This document shows, piece by piece, positions 1-8,477 of a stretch of 64,000 nt of DNA. This stretch comes from JAOUEA01 sp963825685 (GTDB lineage Bacteria > Actinomycetota > UBA4738 > HRBIN12). The translations under genes were made by a program, and so were the position numbers. Under the pieces are notes generated by a model. It ran no database searches. It was not told where the DNA came from and saw only the letters and a program-made list of their open reading frames with translations. Position 1 is the first letter of the stretch. Each line of letters opens with the position of its first letter. The stretch lies in contig CAWGUD010000009.1 in assembly GCA_963825685.1 (NCBI GenBank), positions 81,388-145,387 of the forward strand, given 5' to 3'.

Positions 1-1
1 G

Positions 2-928
2 TACGCCCCGAGCCTGAAGCGCGCCTCCGAGGCACAGCCGCTCGGCACGCGGCGCACGGTCTCGCTGTGGGTGCTCGGCCCCGTCGCGGCGATCAGCGAC
101 TTCGTGCAGCTCACGGCCCTGACCGACGGCGCGATCCGGGCGCTCGGTCGCGACCCGAACGAGGCGCCGGGAGGCGTGCTCGACGTGCCTCTGCCCACGC
201 TCGATCCCGACGTCTCGGTCTCGCCGAAGCCCGACGAGCCCGTGGTGAAGGACACGAAGATCCGCCGGCCGACCCCGACGAACGAGCTGCGGGTCGCCGT
301 CGTCGGGGACTCGCTCGCGGCGGGCCTCGGCGTCTACCTCGAGCGCGAGTTCCGCCCGGCGCTCGTGCGACTGACCCGCCAGGGACGCATCTCGACGGGG
401 CTCTCTCGCCTGGACTACTTCGACTGGATGACCGCGATGCGCCAGATCGAGAACGGCTTCTCGCCCGACCTCGTCGTCGTGATGATCGGCGACAACGACA
501 ACCAGAGCCTGCAGACCCCTGGGGGCCAGGTGGTCGCCGAGATCGGGTCGCTCGATTGGCCCAGGGGCTACGAGAAGCGCGTCGAGGAGTTCACGAGGAT
601 CGCGGTCGACGGCGGCGCCCACGTCGCGTGGGTCGGGCTGCCGATCGTGCAACGCAAGGAGCGCTGGGACGTGATGCAGCGTCAGAACGCGATCTACGAA
701 CGGGTGGTCGATGCGACCCCGAACGCGATCTACGTCGACACGTGGGACCGGTTCGCGACCCGCGACGGCCAGTACACGCCGTTCTACTGGGAAGGCGGCC
801 AGGCCGAGCTGGTCCGCGCTCCCGACGGGCTGCACTTCACCCCACGCGGCTACGAGCTGCTCGCCCAGGCGGTCACCGACGCCGTGGTCGAGTCCTTCCG
901 CCTGATGCCGAACGCCCTCAACGACTGA
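2..928 (+). CDS. SGNH/GDSL-type hydrolase, DUF459-like (5' partial)
   Basis: The frame is open from the left edge of the window, so the N-terminus is missing. The visible part has the SGNH block-I motif VVGDSLAAGLG, a second block MIGDNDNQ, and a C-terminal block HFTPRGYELL carrying the Asp/His pair expected for a Ser-Asp-His esterase. The spacing and the GDNDNQ motif resemble DUF459 proteins, which are usually membrane-anchored or secreted and placed near cell-envelope acyl-transfer genes. The substrate cannot be told from sequence. It is convergent with the trpB-like gene, 15 bp away. Hydrolase fold confident; DUF459 placement probable. Confidence 0.8.
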   Translation, partial: YAPSLKRASEAQPLGTRRTVSLWVLGPVAAISDFVQLTALTDGAIRALGRDPNEAPGGVLDVPLPTLDPDVSVSPKPDEPVVKDTKIRRPTPTNELRVAVVGDSLAAGLGVYLEREFRPALVRLTRQGRISTGLSRLDYFDWMTAMRQIENGFSPDLVVVMIGDNDNQSLQTPGGQVVAEIGSLDWPRGYEKRVEEFTRIAVDGGAHVAWVGLPIVQRKERWDVMQRQNAIYERVVDATPNAIYVDTWDRFATRDGQYTPFYWEGGQAELVRAPDGLHFTPRGYELLAQAVTDAVVESFRLMPNALND

Positions 929-943
929 GCCGGTTCGCGGCGC

Positions 944-2329
944 TCAGACCTGGATCGGCACCTCGGGGAGGTTCGCGAGCGCGGCTTCCTCGTCGGCGGC
1001 GTCGAACTCGAGGTCGGGCAGCTTGCCGGCGAGGTAGTCGTCGTAGGCCTGCATGTCGAAGTGCCCGTGGCCGCAGAGGTTGAACAGGATCACGCGGGCC
1101 TCGCCGGCTTCCTTCGCCGCCACGGCCTCGTCGATCGCGCCCTTGACCGCGTGGTTCGCCTCGGGCGCCGGCAGGATGCCCTGGGTCCTCGCGAAGAGCA
1201 GCCCCGCCTCGAACGTCTCGTTCTGGGTGTACGCCACGGCGTCCATGTGCCCGTGCTTGACCAGCAACGACAGCGAGGGCGAGTCACCGTGGTAGCGCAG
1301 GCCGCCCGCGTGCACGGGAGCCGGCACGAAGTCGTGGCCGAGCGTGTACATCGGCACGATCGGTGAGATCTGTGCCGTGTCGCCGTAGTCGTAGGCGAAC
1401 CGCCCCTTCGTGAGCGTGGGGCACGCGGCCGGCTCGGTCGCGAGGAAGCGCATGTCGGGCGTCTCGCCGCGCAGCTTCCCGGCCATGAAGGGGTAGGAGA
1501 TGCCGGCGTAGTTCGAGCCGCCGCCGACGCAGCCCACGACGACGTCGGGACGCTCGCCGGCCATCTCCATCTGCTGCTGGGCCTCGAGGCCGATCACGGT
1601 CTGGTGCAGCAGCACGTGGCCGAGCACGCTGCCGAGCGCGTAGTTCGTGTCGTCGTGGGTCGCGGCGTCCTCGACCGCCTCGCTGATCGCGATGCCGAGC
1701 GAACCGGTCGAGTCGGGGTGCGCCTCGCGGATCGCGCGGCCGCTGTTCGTCTTGTCGCTCGGCGAGGCCACGACGCTGGCGCCGAACGTCTCCATGAAGA
1801 TGCGGCGGTACGGCTTCTGGTCGTACGACGCCTTCACCATGTACACGTCGCACTCGAGCCCGAACATCTGGCAGGCGAGCGCCATCGCCGAGCCCCACTG
1901 CCCCGCGCCCGTCTCGGTCGCGATGCGCCGGATGCCGGCTTCCTTGTTGAAGTACGCCTGCGGCACGGCGGTGTTCGGCTTGTGGCTGCCCGCCGGCGAG
2001 ACGCCCTCGTACTTGAAGTAGATGTGGGCGGGCGTGTCGAGCGCCGCCTCGAGCCGCGTCGCGCGGAACAACGGCGACGGCCTCCACAGCCGGTAGACGT
2101 CGATCACCTCGCCCGGGATGTCGATCCACTCGTCGGTCGAGACCTCCTGGCCGATCAGCGACATCGGGAACAGCGGCGCGAGGTCGTCGGGACCGATCGG
2201 CTGCTTCGTCTGCGGGCTCAGCGGTGGCAGGGGCTCGATGCCCGACTTCACGATGTCGGGCATGATGTTGAACCACGCCGTCGGGATCTGGTCGGGCTGC
2301 AGGTCGAACCGGGTCCGGACGTCGCTCAT
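944..2329 (-). CDS. trpB: TrpB2-type tryptophan synthase beta chain
   Basis: A 461-residue PLP enzyme that would condense indole with serine (or O-phosphoserine-like donors) to tryptophan. The PLP lysine sits in SHKPNTA (about residue 117) and the phosphate loop is GCVGGGSNYAG (about residue 265). The length, the N-terminal extension and the ETGAGQWGSA block are those of the TrpB2 branch, not the TrpA-dependent TrpB1. The ATG at 2329 follows a strong GAGGAGG site; upstream in-frame sequence belongs to the Rieske gene. No trpA is in the window, fitting a stand-alone TrpB2. It is last in a likely operon with the Rieske and phosphatidyltransferase genes. Confidence 0.9.
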   Translation of the reverse strand: MSDVRTRFDLQPDQIPTAWFNIMPDIVKSGIEPLPPLSPQTKQPIGPDDLAPLFPMSLIGQEVSTDEWIDIPGEVIDVYRLWRPSPLFRATRLEAALDTPAHIYFKYEGVSPAGSHKPNTAVPQAYFNKEAGIRRIATETGAGQWGSAMALACQMFGLECDVYMVKASYDQKPYRRIFMETFGASVVASPSDKTNSGRAIREAHPDSTGSLGIAISEAVEDAATHDDTNYALGSVLGHVLLHQTVIGLEAQQQMEMAGERPDVVVGCVGGGSNYAGISYPFMAGKLRGETPDMRFLATEPAACPTLTKGRFAYDYGDTAQISPIVPMYTLGHDFVPAPVHAGGLRYHGDSPSLSLLVKHGHMDAVAYTQNETFEAGLLFARTQGILPAPEANHAVKGAIDEAVAAKEAGEARVILFNLCGHGHFDMQAYDDYLAGKLPDLEFDAADEEAALANLPEVPIQV

Positions 2330-2369
2330 CGTGGTGCCTCCTCGCGCGCGTGTGAGTCGGGCCGCGAGC

Positions 2370-2696
2370 CTACCCCTCGCCCGGACGCGTCGCCACCTCG
2401 ACCCAGCCCTCGACCTCTCGGGCCCGGAAGACCGGGAGCGGGTCGGCGGCGGGACCCTCGATCGGCTCGCCGTTCTCCACGTCGAAGACGCTGCCGTGAC
2501 ACGGACACTCGACGGTCGCCGCTCGGTCGTCGAACTCGCCTTCGGCGAGCGAGCAGCCCTGGTGCGTGCACTCGTCACCGAACGCGTACAGGTTCGCCTC
2601 GATGTGGGCCACGGTGACCCGCCCGGCGGGCGTGTCGTACGCCCGCATCTCGCCCTCCGGGATCTCGCCGAGCGCCCCCACCCTCACGTACTCCAT
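2370..2696 (-). CDS. Rieske [2Fe-2S] ferredoxin-like protein
   Basis: A 108-residue single-domain Rieske protein. The two cluster-binding boxes are CTHQGC (about residues 44-49) and CPCHG (about 63-67), giving the two Cys and two His ligands. It has no membrane segment or signal peptide, so it is a soluble ferredoxin of the kind that serves ring-hydroxylating oxygenases or nitrite-reductase small subunits. No oxygenase lies beside it, so the partner is unknown. The ATG at 2696 was chosen for the AAGGGGG site 7 nt upstream; an earlier in-frame ATG would overlap the preceding gene. It lies 19 bp after the phosphatidyltransferase gene and 40 bp before trpB. Confidence 0.88.
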   Translation of the reverse strand: MEYVRVGALGEIPEGEMRAYDTPAGRVTVAHIEANLYAFGDECTHQGCSLAEGEFDDRAATVECPCHGSVFDVENGEPIEGPAADPLPVFRAREVEGWVEVATRPGEG

Positions 2697-2715
2697 CGAC
2701 GTGCCCCCTTCGAGG

Positions 2716-3375
2716 TCAGGCCCGCGACAGCGCGGTGAATCCACGCTGCACCACCGTGAACACCCCCAGCGTCGCGAGCACGATCAGCGCCGGGAACATC
2801 ATGCCGGGGATCAACAGCCCGATCATGAGCGCGAGCATCCGCTCGAGGCGTTGGAACAGCCCCTCGCTGAGGCTGATGCCGACGGCCTCGGCCTCGGCGC
2901 GGATCTGACTCACCCCGAGGCTGACGATGAGCGTGAGCAGCGCGAGCCCCGCCTGCACCATCTCGCCCTGCGCGGCCAGGTTCCAGAACAGGCACGAGAA
3001 CAGGATCATGTCCGAGACGCGGTCGAGCACCGAGTCCATGAACGCGCCCGACCGCTTCTCCTCGCCTCGGTGACGTGCCACCGAGCCGTCGAAGACGTCG
3101 AGCAGGCTCCCGACGATCAACAGGAAGCCGGCCACGAGCCAGTTCCCGACCACGATCTGCCACCCCGTGAGCACGATGAACACCGGGGAGAGCAGGGTGA
3201 GCTGCCACGGCCGCACCCCGGTCCAGATCAAGAACGCGAGGATCGCCCGGTAGGGCCAGGCGAGCAGGCGCTGCATCGCGCCGCCGGCGGCGCTCTCGTT
3301 CTTCCGGGGGGGAGGCAGGTCGCGCACCCGAGGTGCTTCCCGCTCGTGTCGGTCCGCGTGCTCCTCGTTCGTCAC
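2716..3375 (-). CDS. CDP-alcohol phosphatidyltransferase family protein
   Basis: A 219-residue integral membrane enzyme of phospholipid head-group transfer. The signature D-x2-D-G-x2-A-R-x8-G-x3-D-x3-D is present as DVFDGSVAR followed by GAFMDSVLDR, with all aspartates kept. About five to six hydrophobic segments follow a polar N-terminus. The acceptor (glycerol phosphate, inositol phosphate or other) cannot be assigned. The GTG at 3375 lies inside an inverted repeat and has only a weak ribosome site; an internal ATG at about residue 34 (MQRLLAW) is the alternative. The same-strand greA lies 27 bp upstream, so the two may be co-transcribed. Confidence 0.86.
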   Translation of the reverse strand: MTNEEHADRHEREAPRVRDLPPPRKNESAAGGAMQRLLAWPYRAILAFLIWTGVRPWQLTLLSPVFIVLTGWQIVVGNWLVAGFLLIVGSLLDVFDGSVARHRGEEKRSGAFMDSVLDRVSDMILFSCLFWNLAAQGEMVQAGLALLTLIVSLGVSQIRAEAEAVGISLSEGLFQRLERMLALMIGLLIPGMMFPALIVLATLGVFTVVQRGFTALSRA

Positions 3376-3394
3376 TAGTCCATTCCAGACTAGT
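3374..3394. promoter_or_regulatory. Inverted repeat ACTAGTC-N7-GACTAGT
   Basis: Two perfect 7-bp arms separated by 7 bp sit between the greA stop and the GTG start of the phosphatidyltransferase gene, overlapping that start. A/T-containing arms of this kind are unusual in so G/C-rich a genome. It could be an operator or a small mRNA hairpin masking the start codon. No T-tract follows, so an intrinsic terminator is unlikely. Confidence 0.45.
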
Positions 3395-3402
3395 TCGCAG
3401 GT

Positions 3403-3942
3403 CTACCCCGCGAACGGTTCGAAGCTCACGACCACGTACCGGACGGTGCCCGCCGGGGCCTCGTAGGCGACCTCCTGCTTCGCGGCGGCGCCCACCAACG
3501 CCGCCCCGAGCGGTGACGTCGTGGTCACGGTGCGCGCCCCGGGGGCCTTCTCCTCGGCATGCTCGGCGAGCAGGTACGTCTCCTCGTCGTCATCGTCGTC
3601 GTCCACGGGCCGGAGCGTGACGAGCATGCCCGGTCCGATCTCGTCGGCGTGCTCGGGGGTCTCCACGATCTCGGGGTCGCGCAGCATGTGCTGCAGCTTG
3701 CGGATCTTCGACTCCATCAGGCCCTGCTCGTCCTTCGCGGCGTGGTACTCGGCGTTCTCCTTGAGGTCGCCGTGCTCGCGCGCGACCTTGATCTTCTCGG
3801 TGATGCGCTCCCGGCCGTGCGTCGTCAGCTCCTCGAGCTCGGCCTTGATGCGCAGGTACGCGTCGAGCGTGAGGGTCGCGGTGGGCTCCTGTCCGGCCCC
3901 GCGGGCGGGACGGTTCTTCAGCTCCTCGGGCAGCTCAGGCAT
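3403..3942 (-). CDS. greA: Transcription elongation factor GreA
   Basis: A 179-residue Gre factor that rescues backtracked RNA polymerase by stimulating transcript cleavage. The N-terminal coiled coil holds the conserved loop block HGDLKENAEYHAAKDEQ with the acidic tip residues. The C-terminal FKBP-like domain ends in SPLGAALVGA and the usual beta-strand region. An acidic insert (DDDDDDEE, about residue 115) and about 20 extra residues at each end are lineage features. The start ATG at 3942 is preceded by TACACT with a 6-nt spacer, so the message is probably leaderless. Confidence 0.93.
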   Translation of the reverse strand: MPELPEELKNRPARGAGQEPTATLTLDAYLRIKAELEELTTHGRERITEKIKVAREHGDLKENAEYHAAKDEQGLMESKIRKLQHMLRDPEIVETPEHADEIGPGMLVTLRPVDDDDDDEETYLLAEHAEEKAPGARTVTTTSPLGAALVGAAAKQEVAYEAPAGTVRYVVVSFEPFAG

Positions 3943-3948
3943 GTCGCG

Positions 3949-3954
3949 AGTGTA
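3949..3954 (-). promoter_or_regulatory. Leaderless -10 hexamer TACACT for greA
   Basis: TACACT ends 6 nt before the ATG at 3942, placing the predicted transcription start on or next to the A of the start codon. There is no Shine-Dalgarno sequence and no clear -35 element. Confidence 0.55.
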
Positions 3955-3961
3955 CCGATGG

Positions 3962-5392
3962 TCAATCCTGCGAGAAGTAGATGTTCTTCACCTCGGTGTA
4001 GAGCTGCACGGCCGCCATGCCCATCTCGCGTCCGATGCCGCTGCGCTTGAACCCCCCGAACGGGGCCTCGGTGTGCACGCTCGAGGCCGAGTTCACGCTG
4101 AGGTTCCCGGTGCGGATGCCCTTGGCCACCCGGATCGCCCGGCCGAGGTCACGCGTCCAGATCGTGCCCGACAGGCCGAACGGCGAGTCGTTCGCGAGTC
4201 GGATCGCCTCGTCCTCGGTGTCGAACGGGATCACGCAGACGACCGGGCCGAAGATCTCCTCCTGGGCGACCCGCCAGGCGTTGTCGACGTCGGCGAGCAC
4301 GGCCGGGCGCATGAAGAAGCCGTCGCCGTCGGGCACGTCGCCGCCGGTGACGTGGCGCGCCCCCTCGTCGATGCCGATCGACAGGTAGTCGAGCGAGGTC
4401 TGCCGCTGCCCCGACGAGATCAGCGGCCCCATCTCGGTCGCGTCGTCGAGCGGCTGACCGACGGTGATCGCCTCGGTCCGTGCGGCGAAGCGCTCGAGGT
4501 ACTCGTCGTAGACGCCCCGCTGCACGAACTGGCGCGATCGCGCACAGCAGTCCTGCCCCGCGTTGTCGAAGACCGACCACAGGGACTTCTCGACGCAGAC
4601 GTCGAGGTCGGCGTCGTCGAACACGACGTTGGCCGACTTGCCGCCGAGCTCGAGCGAGACGCGCGTGATGTTCGTCGCGGCCGTCTGCATCACCGACGTG
4701 CCGACCTCGGTGGATCCCGTGAACGAGACCTTCGCGACGCGCGGATCGGCGATCAACGCGCTCGCGGTGCTGGATCCGGGCCCGGGCAGCACGCTCAGGG
4801 TGCCCTCGGGAAGCCCTGCCTCGTAGAGGATGTCGGCGAGCGCCAGGGCCGTGAGCGGGGTCTGCGATGCGGGCTTCACGACCGCGGTGTTGCCGCACGC
4901 GAGCGCGGGGGCGATCTTCCAGCTCGCGATCACCGCCGGGAAGTTCCACGGGGTGATCAGCGCACAGACGCCCACCGGCTCGCGCAGGGTGACGTCGAGC
5001 CCGGGCGGCACGATCGGGATCGTCTCGCCGGTGATCTTGTTCGCGGCGCCGCCCCAGTACTCGAAGACGTTGGCGACGATGTCGATCTCGCCGCGGGCCG
5101 CCGAGATCGGCTTGCCCCCGTTGCGGGCCTCGAGCTCCGCGAGCCGCTCCTGGCGCTCCCGGACCAGGAAGGAGGCCTTCGTCAGCACCCGACCGCGCTC
5201 ACGGGCCGACAGTCGGGGCCACGCACCCTCCTCGAAGGCCCGGGTCGCGACGTCGACGGCCCGCGTCGCATCCTGCGCGGCCCCCGTCGCCACCTCGGCC
5301 ATCGGCGCACCGCTCGCCGGCTCGACCACGTGGCCGGTCGCTCCGTCGAGGGCCTCCACGCGCTCGCCGCCCAACACGATCAGCTCGGTCAT
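3962..5392 (-). CDS. NAD(P)-dependent aldehyde dehydrogenase
   Basis: A 476-residue ALDH-superfamily enzyme oxidising an aldehyde to its acid. The general base Glu lies in LELGGK (about residue 247) and the catalytic Cys in NAGQDCCARSR (about residue 280). The nucleotide-binding block ITPWNFP and the C-terminal PFGGFKRSGIGRE are present. The closest pattern is the betaine/gamma-aminobutyraldehyde dehydrogenase group, but the substrate is not determined. The ATG at 5392 follows a GGGAGG site. It is divergent from an SDR gene across an 84-bp region, suggesting a shared alcohol-aldehyde-acid route. Confidence 0.92.
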   Translation of the reverse strand: MTELIVLGGERVEALDGATGHVVEPASGAPMAEVATGAAQDATRAVDVATRAFEEGAWPRLSARERGRVLTKASFLVRERQERLAELEARNGGKPISAARGEIDIVANVFEYWGGAANKITGETIPIVPPGLDVTLREPVGVCALITPWNFPAVIASWKIAPALACGNTAVVKPASQTPLTALALADILYEAGLPEGTLSVLPGPGSSTASALIADPRVAKVSFTGSTEVGTSVMQTAATNITRVSLELGGKSANVVFDDADLDVCVEKSLWSVFDNAGQDCCARSRQFVQRGVYDEYLERFAARTEAITVGQPLDDATEMGPLISSGQRQTSLDYLSIGIDEGARHVTGGDVPDGDGFFMRPAVLADVDNAWRVAQEEIFGPVVCVIPFDTEDEAIRLANDSPFGLSGTIWTRDLGRAIRVAKGIRTGNLSVNSASSVHTEAPFGGFKRSGIGREMGMAAVQLYTEVKNIYFSQD

Positions 5393-5450
5393 CGGGTCGC
5401 CTCCCTCGCACTCGACGCGCGCATCGTAGACCCAGGGCGTACCCTTCGGC

Positions 5451-5461
5451 CGTTCGGAACG
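5451..5461. promoter_or_regulatory. Short palindrome CGTTC-G-GAACG in a divergent intergenic region
   Basis: A perfect 5-bp inverted repeat lies in the ALDH/SDR intergenic region just upstream of the GGGAGG site of the SDR gene. TACCCT at 5440-5445 is a candidate -10 for the SDR gene. The location suits an operator for the divergent pair, but short palindromes of this kind also arise by chance. Confidence 0.25.
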
Positions 5462-5476
5462 ACGGGAGGCTCTGCG

Positions 5477-6244
5477 ATGCGACTCGACGGCAAGGTGGCC
5501 CTGATCACGGGGGGCGGCAGCGGGATGGGCAAGGTGGCGGCCGAGCTGTTCGCGAGCGAGGGCGCGAACGTCGTGCTCACCGACGTGAACGACGAGGCCG
5601 GTGAGGCCACGGCGTCGGCGATCGGCGACCGGGCGTTCTACGTGCACGCCGACGTCTCGAAGGAGGCCGACGCCGAGGCGATGGTCGCCGCGGCGATCGA
5701 TCGGTTCGGCCGGCTCGACGTGCTCTACAACAACGCCGGCATCATGCCGCTCGACGACGGGTCGGTGACCGATGCCGACGGGTCGATCTGGGACACCGTG
5801 CTCGCGGTGAACGTGAAGGGCGTGATGTTCGGCTGCAAGTTCGGCATCCCCGCGATGCTCGAGACCGGCGGCGGCTCGATCATCAACGTCGCGTCGTTCG
5901 TCGCGTGGCTCGGCGCGGCGACGTCGCAGACCGCCTACACCGCGTCGAAGGGCGCCGTGCTCGCGATGACCCGCGAGATCGCCGTCGAGTACGCGCGCAG
6001 GGGCATCCGGTGCAACGCGCTCTGCCCCGGTCCGATCGAGACGCCGCTGCTGCTCGCGCTGCTGTCGGACGAGGCGAAGAAGCAGCGCCGCTTCGTGCAC
6101 ATCCCGATGGGGCGCCTCGGCCACGCCGAGGAACTCGCGAAGGCGGCGCTGTTCCTCGCGAGCGACGACTCGAGCTACATGACCGGCTCGAGCCTGATCG
6201 TCGACGGCGGCATCACCGCGGCCTACGTCACGCCCGAGGACTGA
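5477..6244 (+). CDS. SDR-family oxidoreductase (classical)
   Basis: A 255-residue classical short-chain dehydrogenase/reductase. The Rossmann motif TGGGSGMG is at residues 11-18, the NNAG motif near 90, the catalytic Ser in the INVAS strand and YTASK near 154. The C-terminal GSSLIVDGG is typical. The Asp after the second beta strand (VLTDVND) favours NAD over NADP. The ATG was chosen for the GGGAGG site 7 nt upstream. Divergent from the ALDH, it may supply that enzyme's aldehyde by oxidising an alcohol; this is inference from position only. Confidence 0.92.
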   Translation: MRLDGKVALITGGGSGMGKVAAELFASEGANVVLTDVNDEAGEATASAIGDRAFYVHADVSKEADAEAMVAAAIDRFGRLDVLYNNAGIMPLDDGSVTDADGSIWDTVLAVNVKGVMFGCKFGIPAMLETGGGSIINVASFVAWLGAATSQTAYTASKGAVLAMTREIAVEYARRGIRCNALCPGPIETPLLLALLSDEAKKQRRFVHIPMGRLGHAEELAKAALFLASDDSSYMTGSSLIVDGGITAAYVTPED

Positions 6245-6251
6245 GCGAGTC

Positions 6252-6923
6252 GTGCCGCGATGGCTCCCAAGGCCACTCGTTCTCTGCGCACTCGCTCTGA
6301 CCGCTCTCATCTCGATCTCGTGCACTCGGAGGGACGAGGTCGAGAGCACACGCACGTATCACCCGGGACCGCTCCAAGGGGCGGGTGGCCAGACGTTGAC
6401 GGGCGTCCCTACCGGAGTTGATCGTCCGGTGTCGATCGGCGTCGAGGTAGTAGGTTCCGACGGCATGCCCGCTGATCTTCAGATCGCGGAAGTCCGGTTG
6501 ATCGGCGCTCCGCCCGAGCTTCGTATGGTCGGCGCACTTGCCTCCACTGGGCGCGGCGAGAGCTTCATCTGCGTGGGCTCCTCGCGCTCGTTTCCGCCGG
6601 AGGGTTGCCGTGTCGAGCCCCTCGAAGGCTGGACGGTCTCGGCCGAGGCGATCGAGCACGGTGGGTTCCAGATCGTCCTCGGACTAGCGGTCTCGCAACG
6701 AGGGACCTACGGATACCCGGGCGTGCTCCTCACCTACGCCGATGCGAACGGTGAACGATTCACCGAGGTGTTCCTCCAAGGCGGTCAGGTGTGTGCGCCC
6801 GTGCAGGAAGGGAGACCGGGTGTCCGAGATCAGGGCGAGATCCGTCGGGAGCAGCGGAGGATCGCCGACGACCTCGAGGCCGGAACGTTCGTGATCCCCC
6901 GTGATCCCCGACGGGTGCCCTGA
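6252..6923 (+). CDS. Predicted lipoprotein of unknown function
   Basis: A 223-residue protein with a signal sequence and a lipobox-like ISISC near residue 24, so it is probably exported and lipid-anchored. After the cysteine comes a soluble region with no family I recognise; it contains two cysteines in the middle (FICVGS, GCRVEP). The GTG start is 7 nt after the SDR stop, so it may be in that transcript. Codon choice is visibly less G/C-biased at third positions than in its neighbours, so it may have been acquired recently. Confidence 0.6.
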   Translation: MPRWLPRPLVLCALALTALISISCTRRDEVESTRTYHPGPLQGAGGQTLTGVPTGVDRPVSIGVEVVGSDGMPADLQIAEVRLIGAPPELRMVGALASTGRGESFICVGSSRSFPPEGCRVEPLEGWTVSAEAIEHGGFQIVLGLAVSQRGTYGYPGVLLTYADANGERFTEVFLQGGQVCAPVQEGRPGVRDQGEIRREQRRIADDLEAGTFVIPRDPRRVP

Positions 6924-6945
6924 AGTTGGAACCGCTGGAACACCG

Positions 6946-8465
6946 TCAGGTGCCGAAGACCGGGCGCAGCGCTCCGTACACCGCCCGGTAGCGCCCGTAC
7001 GCATCGTCGTACGCCTCGCGGTTGGCGTCGTCGGGCTCGTGCACGTCGGGACGGAACCGCACGAACGCCTCGACCGCGTCGGACACGTTCGCGTGCACGC
7101 CGGCGCCGACCGCGGCGAGGATCGCCGCTCCGGTCGCCGTCGTCTCGACCGACTCGGGCACGCGCACCGGCAGCCCCGTCACGTCGGCCTTGATCTGGCG
7201 CCAGAGCGGACCCTTCGCGCCGCCGCCGACGATCGTGAGCCGGCGCACGTCGAGGCCGGCGTTGCGCATCGCGTCGAGGATGTCGCGCAGGGCGAACGCG
7301 CTGCCCTCGAGGATCGCGCGGGTCATGTGGTCGCGCGTATGTGCGAGCGTGAGCCCGTAGAAGACGCCGCGGGCGGCGCCGTTCCACTCCGGGGCCATCG
7401 CGCCCTGCATGCACGGCAGGAACACGAGCCCCTCGGCGCCCGGATCGACGTGGCCCGCTTCCACCGACAGGAAGTCGTACGCGTCGCCGAGGCCCACGGC
7501 TTCGGCGTCGCGCTCGATCGGCGCGAACTGGTCGCGCCACCAGCGCAGGTTGCCGCCCGACACGAACCCGGGGTTCTCGAGCAGCCACGCGTCGGGATCG
7601 GCGTGCGGATGGCACTCGACGAGCATCGTCGGGTCCTCGCGCGGTTCGGCGCTCGCCGCGCACACGGGCTCGGCGGTGCCCACCACGTCGCAGACGTCGC
7701 CGGGCGCGAACACGCCGGCGCCGAGCGTCGCCGCCATCTCGTCGCCGCACCCGACCGCCACGAGGGTCGACGGGTCGAGCCCGCTCGCCTCGGCGAACGG
7801 CGGCGGTGATCGGCGCCGATCGGCTCGCGTCGCCGGCGCCGAGCTCGGGCAGCATCGCCGCGTCGATCGCCGGTGGCCGGCGAGCGCACGATCCGACCAC
7901 GCCCGCGTGCGCGGATCGAGCAGCGCCATCGAGCGAGGCGTTCGAGTAGTCGACGGCGAGCGGTGCCCGTCGCATGACGCAGCACGTAGGACCCGGGCGG
8001 CATGATGTGGACGGCGCCGGCTCCACACGTCGGGCTCCTCGTCGCGGACCCACAGCGCCTTGAACACCGCGTGCGACGAGTCGAGGTTCGCACCGACGGC
8101 GCGTAGAAGTCCGCCGGCGAGATCCGCTCGGCGAGCGCGGCGGCCTGCGCCTCGGCGCGCCGGTCCATCCAGATCATCGCGGGACGTACAGCGGCGCCCC
8201 GGACCCCGTCGACACACGACCATGCCGTCGAGCTGCGAGCCGAACGAGAGCCCGCGGATCGCGCCGGCACCGTCCGGGACACGTCGCGACCAGACGCCGC
8301 GCACGCGCGCTCGACGGCGCCGTTCCAGTCGTCGGGGTCCTGCTCGGCCCATCCCGGGAGCGGGAACGACAGGTCGTAGGTCTCGTACGCGCGAGCGATC
8401 AGCTCGCCGTCGTCGCGGTAGAGCGCGGCGTTCGTGCCCTGGCTGCCGACGTCGCAGCCGATCAC
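6946..8465 (-). pseudogene. FGGY-family carbohydrate kinase (xylulokinase-like), multiply frameshifted
   Basis: Reconstructed as a full-length kinase of about 505 residues for a pentose, pentulose or related polyol. The N-terminus IGCDVGSQGTNAALY is the first phosphate-binding loop. IRGLSFGSQLDGM, MIWMDRR, NLDSSHAVFKALWVRDE and the C-terminal half (VAVGCGDEMAATLGAG, IVGGGAKGPLWRQIKAD, ATTATGAAILAA-type ADP loop) are all conserved. These blocks alternate between reading frames from about 8300 to 7800, needing roughly eight single-base corrections; the 3' 850 bases are clean. Conservation on both sides of every break argues for sequence error, not decay. GTG at 8465 is 12 bp after the dehydrogenase stop. 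Last gene of the operon. Confidence 0.75.
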
Positions 8466-8477
8466 GTAGGCAGCGGC

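Noticed and set aside
3962..6355. Very long minus-strand frame (about 800 codons) across the ALDH and SDR genes
   Set aside because: Only its 3' 477 codons are the ALDH; the rest is the antisense shadow of the SDR gene and is Arg/Ala-rich with no motif. The GGGAGG-ATG at 5392 marks the real start.
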